Shown here one piece after another: positions 1-8,048 of a stretch of DNA of 15,128 nucleotides (positions are counted from its first letter, which is position 1; the number at the start of each line of letters is the position of its first letter). Below the pieces are notes generated by a model, which saw nothing but the letters and a program-made list of their open reading frames with translations, ran no database searches and was not told the origin of the DNA. A program made the position numbers and the translations under genes. The DNA is from Halovenus sp. (lineage in GTDB: Archaea; Halobacteriota; Halobacteria; Halobacteriales; Haloarculaceae). Location of the stretch: contig JAQCNG010000096.1 in NCBI GenBank assembly GCA_028275145.1, forward strand, positions 1-15,128, read 5' to 3'.

Positions 1-671
1 GCGGGACGGTCACAGCCCCGGAGGACCCTGTCACCGGGCCGGTGTCGGGAGACGAGGCGGTCCTCGCTGGCTGGGTGATCCGGGAGTGGTGCAGCACGAA
101 CAGCAGATACTGGATGACAAAGGCTCGCGGTATCGAGGCCGGCGCTATCTACCTCGACGGGTCCGGAGGAACACTCGCGCTCCCGGACATAGACGGGCGT
201 GAACAGACAGGAACGGGAACGCGTCTGGCCGGCGTCGGGGACCCCAACGTCGAGGGAATCGAACTGAACGATACCATCCTCGAGAGTACCGCGTTCGACA
301 CCGACACAGAGATTCCAACAGACGAGTCACCCCCGTCGCGGTTCACCGCGCTGGAGGGGAGTGTCGGCCTCGACCCACCGGTGAACAACGGGCTGCTCGA
401 CCTCCGCCGTGCCGACGGCACGCGAAACTACCGGGAACTGACTGTCGATGCCGGTGACACGCTCACGGTGCGTGGCAGGGTCGACACCCCGGACCAGCCG
501 GGAGCTATCTCGGCGCTCTCACCGCCCGACGACCGAAAGCTGTTCGTGACCGCTCTCTCCCCCGACGAACTCGTTCGCCGCTACCGGTGGAGTTACTGGA
601 AGTCCTTTTACGGGACTCTCCTCGTGACGATACTGCCCGGTCTGTTCGCCGGTGCCATCGTGTACGCGTGA
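1..671 (+). CDS. GIDE-like membrane protein, 5'-truncated by window edge
   Basis: The frame is open from base 3 to a TGA at 669-671. A GTG lies at 42, but the codons before it (reading GTVTAPEDPVTGPV) look like genuine protein and run into the visible part, so the true start is probably upstream of the window. The fragment has an early section containing WVIREWCSTNSRYWMTKARG, then a beta-rich middle. It ends in one hydrophobic segment (about the last 25 residues, FYGTLLVTILPGLFAGAIVYA-like) that should be a C-terminal membrane helix. The arrangement of a 'TGP.SG.EAVLAGW.I' core followed by a C-terminal helix resembles haloarchaeal GIDE-domain (E3-ligase-like) membrane proteins, which usually also carry an N-terminal helix; that helix would be outside this window. 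The function is unknown. It is convergent with the deaminase, with 21 bp between stops, and has no visible link to the glucan genes. I am confident it is coding but only moderately confident of the family. Confidence 0.75.
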   Translation, partial: GTVTAPEDPVTGPVSGDEAVLAGWVIREWCSTNSRYWMTKARGIEAGAIYLDGSGGTLALPDIDGREQTGTGTRLAGVGDPNVEGIELNDTILESTAFDTDTEIPTDESPPSRFTALEGSVGLDPPVNNGLLDLRRADGTRNYRELTVDAGDTLTVRGRVDTPDQPGAISALSPPDDRKLFVTALSPDELVRRYRWSYWKSFYGTLLVTILPGLFAGAIVYA

Positions 672-692
672 CTACTGTGCGGTGTGGGTAGC

Positions 693-1157
693 TTACCCGT
701 AGAACGCCTGGTGAATCTGTCGGCCCTCCTCGTTCAGTACGGGTCCGACCACAGCGGTGACTCCGTCCAGAATCGTCTCCGAACGGACCGGTGGCTCACC
801 CCCACTGAACTCGGTGAGTTCGGCGCTGCTGACGCTGTAGACGACCCGTCCGAACCTGGCCGAGGACATCCCGCTTGCACACATCGGGCACGGCTCCGTG
901 CTCGTGTACATCACCGTCTCGGCGCGTTCGGCCGGTGTGAGTGTCTCGCAGGCGCGATAGGCCAGATGCAACTCCGGATGTCGCCGGATGTCCGCCTCCG
1001 AGTTGACACGGTTCGACTCGGCCATGACCACCGAGTCGTCACGGACGAGCACGCTGCCGTACGGTTTGTCACCGCGCCCGACAGCCTCACGGGCGAGTTC
1101 GAACGCAGTCCGCATGTGCGATTCGTGGTCGAACTCGTCGAAAGCCAGGTCAGTCAC
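693..1157 (-). CDS. CDA-fold nucleoside/guanine deaminase
   Basis: This is a 154-residue zinc-dependent deaminase of the cytidine deaminase-like fold. The zinc/catalytic motifs are H60-P-E62, where Glu is the proton shuttle, and the P-C-x-x-C motif C90-P-M-C93. The N-terminal HMRTAFELAREAVGRGDKPYG and the YTSTEPCPMCASGM stretch are typical of guanine deaminase and TadA-like proteins. The length matches single-domain members. The motif is HPE rather than the commoner HAE. Substrate cannot be fixed: guanine or a related free base or nucleoside is more likely than tRNA, by the overall look of the sequence. It starts at GTG 1157-1155, which overlaps the TGA of the upstream double-GH15 gene as GTGA (1157-1154), so it is probably translated by coupling from that mRNA. 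Stop is TAA at 695-693. The genomic link to alpha-glucan hydrolases has no obvious metabolic logic. Confidence 0.88.
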   Translation of the reverse strand: MTDLAFDEFDHESHMRTAFELAREAVGRGDKPYGSVLVRDDSVVMAESNRVNSEADIRRHPELHLAYRACETLTPAERAETVMYTSTEPCPMCASGMSSARFGRVVYSVSSAELTEFSGGEPPVRSETILDGVTAVVGPVLNEEGRQIHQAFYG

Positions 1158-4100
1158 AGTTGTAGTTGCCAGACGGTGGTCCCGGCGGACGCAAGTTCCT
1201 CGTGGTCTGCGGCCGCGACGATCACCTGGTTGGAGCCCGGGTCGATATCGAGTGTCGCCTCGAACTGGCCGTCCTCGGTCGACAGGAACGCGCTGTCGGC
1301 GGGCGTCTTGACCGCCACACAGACCCCGGTTGTCTCGCCCGAGACCAGCAACTCGTTGCCGCGGAACTGTGTGTCGACCCGGAGTGCCGGGCTCTGGTCC
1401 GGCCGGTGGACGCCCCGTTCCCGGTAGCGCTCGTGGACGAACGTGGGTGTCTCGACGGGTTCACCGGCATCGATGCCGTGGGCGAGTCGGATGTACTGGG
1501 CCATCGACCACGCGAGCGGCGTCGCCGAACCGGTGCCCTCCGCGAACTCCCAGCCGTAGTCGGTGCTGTGTTTGCGGTCCCAGATCTGCTCCGGGAGCAT
1601 CCGGCCGGAGTTCGCGAGCCCCTGGAACGTCCGGAGACAGTCCTCCGGCGGGAGCGTCGGGTCGTTACGGTGGAGTTCGTACTCCCCGCGCTCCCCGGTG
1701 AGCAACGGCCAGAGTCGGCCGTTCCCGTGGTGCTCGACCGCCCACGGCGCACCCGGGTCGCCCGTGCTGCGCTCGCCGTAGCCGTCCCCGTTGTACCGGT
1801 AGAAGGCGGCCGCCGAACCCACGTCGACGCGGATGGTGTCGTCCACCTCGCTGACCGAGTTGCGAATCGCCTCGTCGGTGGCCGGCTTGATGCCCAACCG
1901 GACGAGTTCGAGAAAGCCCCCGTCGATTATCTCGCGCTCGTCGAGCGTCGGGCCGTTGTTCGCCAGCGTCCGGAGGTGTCCGGCGTCCGGTTCACCGTTT
2001 CTCGCAACCCGAACGTAGTAGGGCGTGTTCGTGTGGACATCCGTTCCGGTCGTGGTGGTCGTCCAGGTTTCGACGTTGTTCACCCAGTGGTCGGCGAGCG
2101 AGAGCCAGATCAGCGCGTCGTCTCTGTGTCCTGCGTCGATTGCCAGCTTTCCGGCGCACGCGAGCCCTGCAATCTCGGCGGCAATCGACGACGGTGACGA
2201 CCCGGACTCCTCCTCCCACCGTTCCTGTGCGGTCTCCGGCCCGTTGTACGCGACGTAGTCGGCCGACCGCCGGACGTTCCGGTAACTGTACCCCACGTCG
2301 TCGAATTCGAGACCGGCCTCCGCGAGGTGGTAGGCCATCACCTGCGGGAACGAGATGTTGTCCATCTGTTCGCCACCCCAGCGGGTCGTGCCGTTCACGT
2401 AGGTGTTCTGTGGGATGAACCCCGTCTCGTCCTGCTGGAACTCGTAGATGTACTCGAGTTGGCTGGCAGCGGTATCGATGTCACCGACGATGTCGAAGAC
2501 GGTGAACACCTGGTAGAGGTCCCGCGACCAGACAAAGTTGTAGCCGTAGCCCTTTTGATCCGTGACGTCGACAGCCACACCCCACGGAACCGACGGGGAC
2601 GCGATGGACGCCCCGGCGTAGGTTTTGTCTTCGACTGCGAGCAGTGTCATCAGCGCGTACCGGTACTGGTTCGCCAGGTCCTGGTCGTCGGCCACCGCCT
2701 CCGGAAGAGATTTGTCCGCCAGAAACTCCCGCCAGGAGTCGGTGTAGGCCTCCTCGACAGTCTCGTACCCGCGTTCGAGCGCCCCGTCTGCCTCGCCCAC
2801 CGCCGCGGCAGTGTCCGCTCGCCTGGCGAAACCGAGCGCCACCTCCTCGCTCAGACGGGTCCCGGTTCCCATCCGTCCGACGAGTACGACGTTCTCGCCG
2901 TCGATAGACGAGACGGGGTCGGGGAGTTTCCCGTCGGTGTACAGCGAGTCGAGACGGTCACCGCCGCCAACTCCGACCGTCGCCCAGTCGAAGCGGTTGG
3001 CCGCGACCAGCGCAACCGCAATCGAGTAGGCCTCGCCGTTCTCGTCGACGAGGAGGGTGTCGTCTGCCTCGCCGGTGTACCCCTGTGGACTGCGGGCCAG
3101 GAGGTGATAGTTGCCCCAGTCGCCGTGGGTGAGTCCACGGTCCCGCTGTGTGTCGCTGGTGAGCGCGATGTCCGCGGCGGCGAACACGTCGTAGCGTTTC
3201 TCGTCCTCGGCCACGAACTCGGCCGAGGCGACAATCGCGTCGTGGTTGGGGTCGCTCGCGTAGTCGACGGTCAGCGTCCACCTGTGGCCGCGGCCGTCAC
3301 CGGTCTCTCTGAACACGTGCCGAAACAGGAGCGCCTCGTCGTCGATTGGTTCGACCCGTCGCTCGATTGTGTCACCGTTTGTCCGGGTCTCCTCGTGGGT
3401 CCGGGCGGCGTAGTCTGTGTCGTCGACACACCTGACCAGAAAGTCAAGCGTCCGCAGGTTCATCACGTCGACCCGCGGGTACCTGGCCTCGGTCAGTGCG
3501 CCGTCGGTGAGCGTGAACCAGACCCGGGAGGGGTCCTGGCTGTCGTGGTCGGCGACGGTCCCGACACCGTACTTCTCACCGGTCGTCCAGGTTTGCTGCT
3601 CGCCCGGCCCGTTTATATCCGAGGAGGTCGTCGGCAGGGCGTTCAGGTCGTCGAGCACCGCCGTCGCGTGGAGGCGGAGTCCGTGTGACCAGCCCAGCGG
3701 CGTCGCGCTGTCGAGACTGCCGTCGTCGAAACTCTGCTCTGCGAGGTAACCGGCCCCGCTCGTCAGCGGCCCGTTGCTCGCGACCAGTTCGTAGAGGTCA
3801 CTCCCGCGGTCCAGATACGCCGTCCCGTTTCGACCCCGGTCGTTCAGGATACTCCCCGTGCGGGCGGCGGCAATCGCCCCCATCGCGGTCGTCACGGACC
3901 AGATTTTCTCCTCGGCCTGTTGGTTGCTCCGCCAGTAGTCCTCCTCGTACCGCATCAGTCCCGCAACCGAACTCTCGGAGGGGTTCCGGAACAGCGTGTC
4001 CAGTGTCGTGCTTATGTGGTCGGCGAGACGGTCGACCTGCCGCGTCGAGAGTGTCCGCTCCTGGAGTGCGTCGTACGCCTGGAACGCACGGGCGAGTATC

Positions 4101-5695
4101 AGCGCGGCCCCGTCGATACGGTCGTCTCGCGACCCGTCCCCCTGCTCCAGTTTCGTCACGTACGCCCCGCGTTCCTCGTCCCAGAGGTTCTGTAACCCCT
4201 CCATGACCTGTGTCGCACCCTCGAGACTCCGCTGACGGAGCGACGCGCTCACCGGTGCACGGGCCACCGCCGCGAACGCGTCGACGCAGGTCCCGGCGGT
4301 GTGTGCAAACTGGCCGACGTCGTCCTCCCAGACGTTCTGACACGGCGCTGGCAGATTGTTTGCGGCGATGTCTGCGGTGAGTGAGTCCACCGCTCTGGCA
4401 ACCGTGTTCGTTATCTCGTCTGTCAGGTGCTGGTTGAGTTCGTCCCGGTGTGTCTCCAGTAGCGTCGCCAGAAACGCCGTGACAGCGGCCGTCTGGTCGG
4501 CCTGGTACTCCGTGGAGTCGTCGCCGCGCTCGACAGTCGCGTTTGCCCAACCCGGGGCGAGTGACCCATCGGTCGCCCAGACCCGGTGGGGCCAGGTCCC
4601 GTCGGGGAGCTGGCGCTCACAGAGAAATCGCGCGCTGTCGAACAGGCTGTCCGTCGTCTCGATATCGAGGTGGTCACCGGCCGCGAGCAGGTGCCGCGAG
4701 ACGGTTGCCTCGTCGCGAAACCAGACGTAGCCGTACCCCCCAGAGTGGGCGTAGAAGGGGTCGAACTCGGGCGCGGCGATCCGCCCGCCGGTCGGTGACG
4801 ACAGCAGGTCGATTACGCGCAGGTCTGTCCGGACCATCGCAGACCGCGGTGCCGACTCCGAAACGTCGAAACTGGAGCGGTCACGCGCCGCCTGGCGCAG
4901 GTCCTCGGCGCGCTCGTGGGAGCGGGCGCAGGCAGCCAGGTTCGACAGCGCCGTCTCCCGGTCGGTCTCACCGTGGTTCGAGAGTTGACTGACCAGCGTC
5001 GTACTGGTGTTCCGGCCGGTGCTGTCCAGCGGTGCTGTCACGAGGAGGTCACCGGTGAGTCGGGTCCGGTCGTGGTGCTCTGTTGGTTCCCGCCGCGGGA
5101 ACGACACCGGCGCGTCGGCCAGAATCTCCTCGAACCGCTCGGGTCGTTGTCCGTGAACCGAGTCCAGCCCCGTCGAGGCGGTGAGATAGTCGTGCTCCCG
5201 TCTGTGGTACACCTCGAGCACCGACGCCCCGTCCGGTCCACCGTCCTCGTGGACGAGCGTTCCGACCCGGCGTTCCTCTCCCTCGGGTGCCATCGTCGCG
5301 AAACAGACCAGTTTCGCCCCACGGGGAACCGCCCCGCGCAACACGACGTGTGTCACGTGGGCCCGCCCCAGTGTCAGGTCGTACTGGTGGACGGTGAACG
5401 ACCCCGCGCTGTACTCGGTTTCGACCAACCGTGTCTCGCGGTAGTAGTGCTGTCTGATGGTGTCCATCTCGCTGAACCACCAGGTCTCGTCCCCGGTCAG
5501 GACTCCCAGACGTGACCGGTCGATCCCGTACATCCCCGAGAGCGGCGCGGAGTAATCACGGATACTACCGTCGGTTCCAACGTGTACCAGCCGGTCGCTG
5601 TGCCCTGAAAAGGATCCGGATGTCGTTCTTGCCTCCTCCGGAAAGCGCTCGTGACGGGCCCGCTTGAAATCGTTGAGCGCCGTGGTAAGTCGCAT
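1154..5695 (-). CDS. tandem GH15 glucoamylase / glucodextranase-like fusion, 1513 aa
   Basis: This is a large cytoplasmic alpha-glucan exo-hydrolase predicted to release glucose from non-reducing ends. It has two GH15 units. The N-terminal unit (about 1-690) has a beta-sandwich, then an (alpha/alpha) barrel with YVWFRDE (323-329), the W456-E457-D458 motif and L-A-E653-Q followed by SATPLGWSHGL. The C-terminal unit has a glucodextranase-type N-domain (about 705-975), then a barrel with YNFVWSRDL, ERWEEE (E1161/E1162), GRLWPLLTGERGEYEL, M-L-P-E1369-Q and SATPLAWSMAQ. A short beta tail follows (about 1435-1513). By family knowledge the WE(E/D) and (P/A)EQ Glu residues are the acid/base pair, so both units look active. 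I chose ATG 5695 rather than GTG 5857 because a TATA box sits 25 nt upstream, the 54 extra residues are unlike protein, and MRLTTALNDFKRARHERFP is a familiar haloarchaeal GH15-type start. No signal peptide is seen. Typical GH15 enzymes carry one catalytic unit, so this is a duplication/fusion. Confidence 0.93.
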   Translation of the reverse strand: MRLTTALNDFKRARHERFPEEARTTSGSFSGHSDRLVHVGTDGSIRDYSAPLSGMYGIDRSRLGVLTGDETWWFSEMDTIRQHYYRETRLVETEYSAGSFTVHQYDLTLGRAHVTHVVLRGAVPRGAKLVCFATMAPEGEERRVGTLVHEDGGPDGASVLEVYHRREHDYLTASTGLDSVHGQRPERFEEILADAPVSFPRREPTEHHDRTRLTGDLLVTAPLDSTGRNTSTTLVSQLSNHGETDRETALSNLAACARSHERAEDLRQAARDRSSFDVSESAPRSAMVRTDLRVIDLLSSPTGGRIAAPEFDPFYAHSGGYGYVWFRDEATVSRHLLAAGDHLDIETTDSLFDSARFLCERQLPDGTWPHRVWATDGSLAPGWANATVERGDDSTEYQADQTAAVTAFLATLLETHRDELNQHLTDEITNTVARAVDSLTADIAANNLPAPCQNVWEDDVGQFAHTAGTCVDAFAAVARAPVSASLRQRSLEGATQVMEGLQNLWDEERGAYVTKLEQGDGSRDDRIDGAALILARAFQAYDALQERTLSTRQVDRLADHISTTLDTLFRNPSESSVAGLMRYEEDYWRSNQQAEEKIWSVTTAMGAIAAARTGSILNDRGRNGTAYLDRGSDLYELVASNGPLTSGAGYLAEQSFDDGSLDSATPLGWSHGLRLHATAVLDDLNALPTTSSDINGPGEQQTWTTGEKYGVGTVADHDSQDPSRVWFTLTDGALTEARYPRVDVMNLRTLDFLVRCVDDTDYAARTHEETRTNGDTIERRVEPIDDEALLFRHVFRETGDGRGHRWTLTVDYASDPNHDAIVASAEFVAEDEKRYDVFAAADIALTSDTQRDRGLTHGDWGNYHLLARSPQGYTGEADDTLLVDENGEAYSIAVALVAANRFDWATVGVGGGDRLDSLYTDGKLPDPVSSIDGENVVLVGRMGTGTRLSEEVALGFARRADTAAAVGEADGALERGYETVEEAYTDSWREFLADKSLPEAVADDQDLANQYRYALMTLLAVEDKTYAGASIASPSVPWGVAVDVTDQKGYGYNFVWSRDLYQVFTVFDIVGDIDTAASQLEYIYEFQQDETGFIPQNTYVNGTTRWGGEQMDNISFPQVMAYHLAEAGLEFDDVGYSYRNVRRSADYVAYNGPETAQERWEEESGSSPSSIAAEIAGLACAGKLAIDAGHRDDALIWLSLADHWVNNVETWTTTTTGTDVHTNTPYYVRVARNGEPDAGHLRTLANNGPTLDEREIIDGGFLELVRLGIKPATDEAIRNSVSEVDDTIRVDVGSAAAFYRYNGDGYGERSTGDPGAPWAVEHHGNGRLWPLLTGERGEYELHRNDPTLPPEDCLRTFQGLANSGRMLPEQIWDRKHSTDYGWEFAEGTGSATPLAWSMAQYIRLAHGIDAGEPVETPTFVHERYRERGVHRPDQSPALRVDTQFRGNELLVSGETTGVCVAVKTPADSAFLSTEDGQFEATLDIDPGSNQVIVAAADHEELASAGTTVWQLQL

Positions 5696-5716
5696 ACACA
5701 CAGAAACGGAGTTTCG

Positions 5717-5724
5717 TATATAAA
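5717..5724 (-). promoter_or_regulatory. TATA box of the double-GH15 gene (leaderless)
   Basis: The minus strand reads TTTATATA, preceded by a purine-rich GGGGAGG that could serve as BRE. Its centre lies 25 nt from the A of ATG 5695, so transcription would begin at or next to the start codon. This supports ATG 5695 as start and means the gene can be transcribed separately from the upstream amylase. Confidence 0.8.
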
Positions 5725-5853
5725 CCTCCCCGTTCCGGAAAGCGATACTGTTCCATTGATAGTTCGAGCGGTGGTTCCGCTCCCGTCTGCCGGTCTGTGG
5801 CCGTGTCGTCTGCCGGCAGTGTGGCGGAGTCGAGTTCGTGGGCGCGCTACCGG

Positions 5854-7800
5854 TCACCTGTCGGGGTTGTGACGGGCAACCGACTCCGTCGCGGAGACGA
5901 TAGCGACGCTGTCGACAGTGAGCGTCGACCCGGAACCGTCGTCGACACCAACCGAACCCCCGGTGAGGTGGTCGGCCGTCTCGGCGCCAGGAACACGGAC
6001 TGTCGCCGGGTCGGCGTCGAAGTTCAGGACGGTAATCACGGACGCCTCGCCGGTCGTCAGCTCGTACGCGGTCACACGGTCCGCCACGCCGTCGCGCACC
6101 TCGTACTCGATTCGGGCCGCAGTCGAAGCGCTCGACAGGGCCGGATGCTCACGACGGACCCGTGCGAGTCGTCGGACGTGGTCCCGGAGTGACTCGTGGG
6201 CGTGCTCCCAGGCGAGGTCGTCGCGCCGGCCGCGCTGGCCGAACTCCTGGCCGGCGTAGACCATCGGTGCGCCCGGGAGTGTGAACACCGCCCCCAGTGC
6301 TGCCTCGGCGGCGTCCCGGCCACACTCGGCAACGTACCGGTCCTCGTCGTGGTTCTCGCTGTAGAGCATGAACCCCGCGTGGTCGGGGAACCCGGTCTCG
6401 ACCCGGTCGTCGACCGCCGACAGCAGTGTGCTGGCGTCCTGTCCCTTGCCGATCTGCCGGAGTGTGAAGTAGGTCGTCGAATCGAAGTGCACGTCGAACA
6501 GTCCGGCCTGGAAATCCGGAACGTACGGGATTGTCTCGTCGAGCAACAGGAACTCCTCGTCGCGTTTCCTGCACCGGTCGTGGAGTTCCCGCCAGAAACT
6601 GTTTGGCACTGCCCAGGCCATATCACACCGGAACCCGTCGACCAGTCCCACCCACTCGTCGAAGGCATCGAGCAAGTGTCGTCTGACCTGAAGGTTATCG
6701 AAGTTGAAATTCGCGATGTGTTCCCACTCGAAGTACGTCTCGGGTTCCGTCTCGGTTCGCCACTCGTACCAGTCGCGGTACTCGCTGTCGGGGTTCCCGA
6801 CGGCGTCCTGAAAGAACGGGTGTGTCCGTGCGGAGTGGTTACAGACAACGTCGAACAGCACCCGCATACCGCGGTCGTGGGCCGCCTCGACGAGTTGTTC
6901 GTACTGCTCCCGGGTGCCCAGGTCCGACGCGACCGAGAAAAAGTCCGTGATGTTGTACCCGTGTGGCGCGTGGTCGTTCTCGAGAATCGGTGTCAACCAG
7001 AGAACGTCCACACCCAGCGATTCGATGTAGTCGAGTCGGTCGTGTATCGCCTCGAACGGTGCGTCGTCGGTGTTACCCCCGAACGAGCGGACGTAGATCT
7101 CGTAGATAAACGCGTCGGTGGCCCACTCCGGCGGGTCGTACAGCCGCGATGCGGTAATCTCCGGTGTGTCACCCCGGGTGTCGGGGTCGCTGTCCCTGGT
7201 GAACGCGACGGCGTCCGGGACGCTGTACCCGTGTCCCCCGACCGCGACGGCGTAGACGCGGGTCAGGTCAGGGAGGGCGTCGACCGGAATCTGGAGCTCC
7301 CGCTCGCCCGCACTCACCACGGTCCGGTCGACGTCGTCGCGGTCGTCGATCAGAAACGTCACCGCGAGGTCGGCGGGCGTCTCGGTTCCATCCGGGTGTG
7401 TCTGGGGGTTCGCCCTGACGACGACCTGGTCGTCCTCCACAGCGGGTTCGAGACTGAGTCGTGGCCGTCCACCGCCGTCGCCGGAGCGCTCGACGGTCTG
7501 GTCGGTCTGCTCGCCGCTGACGCCGCCGGTGTCGCTGGCGCGCACCGCGAGTGGGCGGTCGCTGGACATCGCGCGGACTGTGAGCGTGTGCTCTCCGTCG
7601 GGTGCCGAGAGTGTCGTTACGTACGTCCCCGGCACGTCGGGGACAAACTGTTCGACCGGGTCGTCGCCGAGCGTCGCCGTCGACTCCTCGGGCGCGGTTG
7701 CTAGCCCCCAGGTGTAGGTCCCGTCGGGGTCCGGGTCCCGGGGGGCGAGTTCGACTGACTCCCCAACTTCGACGAACTGCGGTGGTCCAGGGTGGTTCAT
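5854..7800 (-). CDS. GH13 alpha-amylase family enzyme with N-terminal beta-sandwich domains
   Basis: This 648-residue GH13 enzyme cleaves or transfers alpha-1,4 (possibly alpha-1,6) glucan bonds. Residues 1-80 and about 111-205 look like two Ig/beta-sandwich domains joined by a Gly/Ser/Asp-rich linker (about 85-110). The (beta/alpha)8 barrel runs from about 225. GH13 conserved regions are all present: DVVCNH (317-322), GFRCDMAW with nucleophile D393, LLDET with acid/base E422, and SENHD with D485. An ordinary C-terminal beta domain follows (about 560-640). The overall form resembles neopullulanase, cyclomaltodextrinase or intracellular haloarchaeal amylases; the exact specificity is not decidable. 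I start at ATG 7800 (MNHPGPPQFVEVGE) because the 28 residues before it in the open frame do not look like protein. No signal peptide is seen, so it should be cytoplasmic. The TGA at 5856-5854 lies 158 nt before the GH15 start. The gene may be co-transcribed with GH15 as well as GH15 having its own promoter. Confidence 0.93.
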   Translation of the reverse strand: MNHPGPPQFVEVGESVELAPRDPDPDGTYTWGLATAPEESTATLGDDPVEQFVPDVPGTYVTTLSAPDGEHTLTVRAMSSDRPLAVRASDTGGVSGEQTDQTVERSGDGGGRPRLSLEPAVEDDQVVVRANPQTHPDGTETPADLAVTFLIDDRDDVDRTVVSAGERELQIPVDALPDLTRVYAVAVGGHGYSVPDAVAFTRDSDPDTRGDTPEITASRLYDPPEWATDAFIYEIYVRSFGGNTDDAPFEAIHDRLDYIESLGVDVLWLTPILENDHAPHGYNITDFFSVASDLGTREQYEQLVEAAHDRGMRVLFDVVCNHSARTHPFFQDAVGNPDSEYRDWYEWRTETEPETYFEWEHIANFNFDNLQVRRHLLDAFDEWVGLVDGFRCDMAWAVPNSFWRELHDRCRKRDEEFLLLDETIPYVPDFQAGLFDVHFDSTTYFTLRQIGKGQDASTLLSAVDDRVETGFPDHAGFMLYSENHDEDRYVAECGRDAAEAALGAVFTLPGAPMVYAGQEFGQRGRRDDLAWEHAHESLRDHVRRLARVRREHPALSSASTAARIEYEVRDGVADRVTAYELTTGEASVITVLNFDADPATVRVPGAETADHLTGGSVGVDDGSGSTLTVDSVAIVSATESVARHNPDR

Positions 7801-8048
7801 ATATGCGATGGCGGATACGCTCTCTTGTGACTTGTGACTCGTCCGACGCGACGGGGTGTGTCGGACACTCGCGCTGTGTTGCACAGACGGTGGTGCTCCG
7901 TCGCCGAAAGTGTCACTCGTTCGTTACTGCTGTGTGCGCGGTTGCCCTGTCTCCCCACCGGCGGGACTCGCTGCGGTCTGTCTGAACGCCGAACAGTACC
8001 GGGTAGACACCAGGGTGGTTTTTATGTTTTGCTTCCAACAGACACTGT
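7801..8048. promoter_or_regulatory. divergent promoter region, amylase (-) / nucleotidylyltransferase (+)
   Basis: The 248 bp contain no convincing coding sequence. The plus-strand side has a clear TATA box (8019-8026). On the amylase side I see no clean TATA box. The place where it should sit (about 24-37 nt upstream of ATG 7800) is taken by a perfect 7-bp tandem repeat, CTTGTGA twice (7824-7837 on the plus strand). Two short dyads, GTGTCGGACAC (7858-7868) and AGTGTCACT (7909-7917), could be operator sites but are too short to be sure. Confidence 0.5.
8019..8026 (+). promoter_or_regulatory. TATA box of the nucleotidylyltransferase gene (leaderless)
   Basis: TTTTTATG stands out in GC-rich surroundings, about 26 nt before ATG 8049. 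This spacing predicts a leaderless transcript and supports that start codon. Confidence 0.75.

Noticed and set aside
684..1427. 247-aa plus-strand open frame over the deaminase and GH15 3' end
   Set aside because: It is antisense to the deaminase zinc motifs. Its composition (Ser/Arg/Val-rich, few acidic residues) is unlike halophilic proteins.
2327..3688. 453-aa plus-strand open frame inside the double-GH15 gene
   Set aside because: It is antisense to the GH15 protein, which carries family motifs throughout. The translation is Arg/Val/Gly-rich with no recognisable domain, as expected for the opposite strand of GC-rich coding DNA.
3798..4550. 250-aa minus-strand frame overlapping the GH15 N-terminal barrel
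   Set aside because: It is an Arg/Gly-rich out-of-frame translation on the same strand as GH15, typical of frame-shifted high-GC coding DNA.
6196..7704. 502-aa plus-strand open frame inside the GH13 gene
   Set aside because: It is the antisense shadow of a gene with all four GH13 regions. No family features or promoter are seen on the plus strand.
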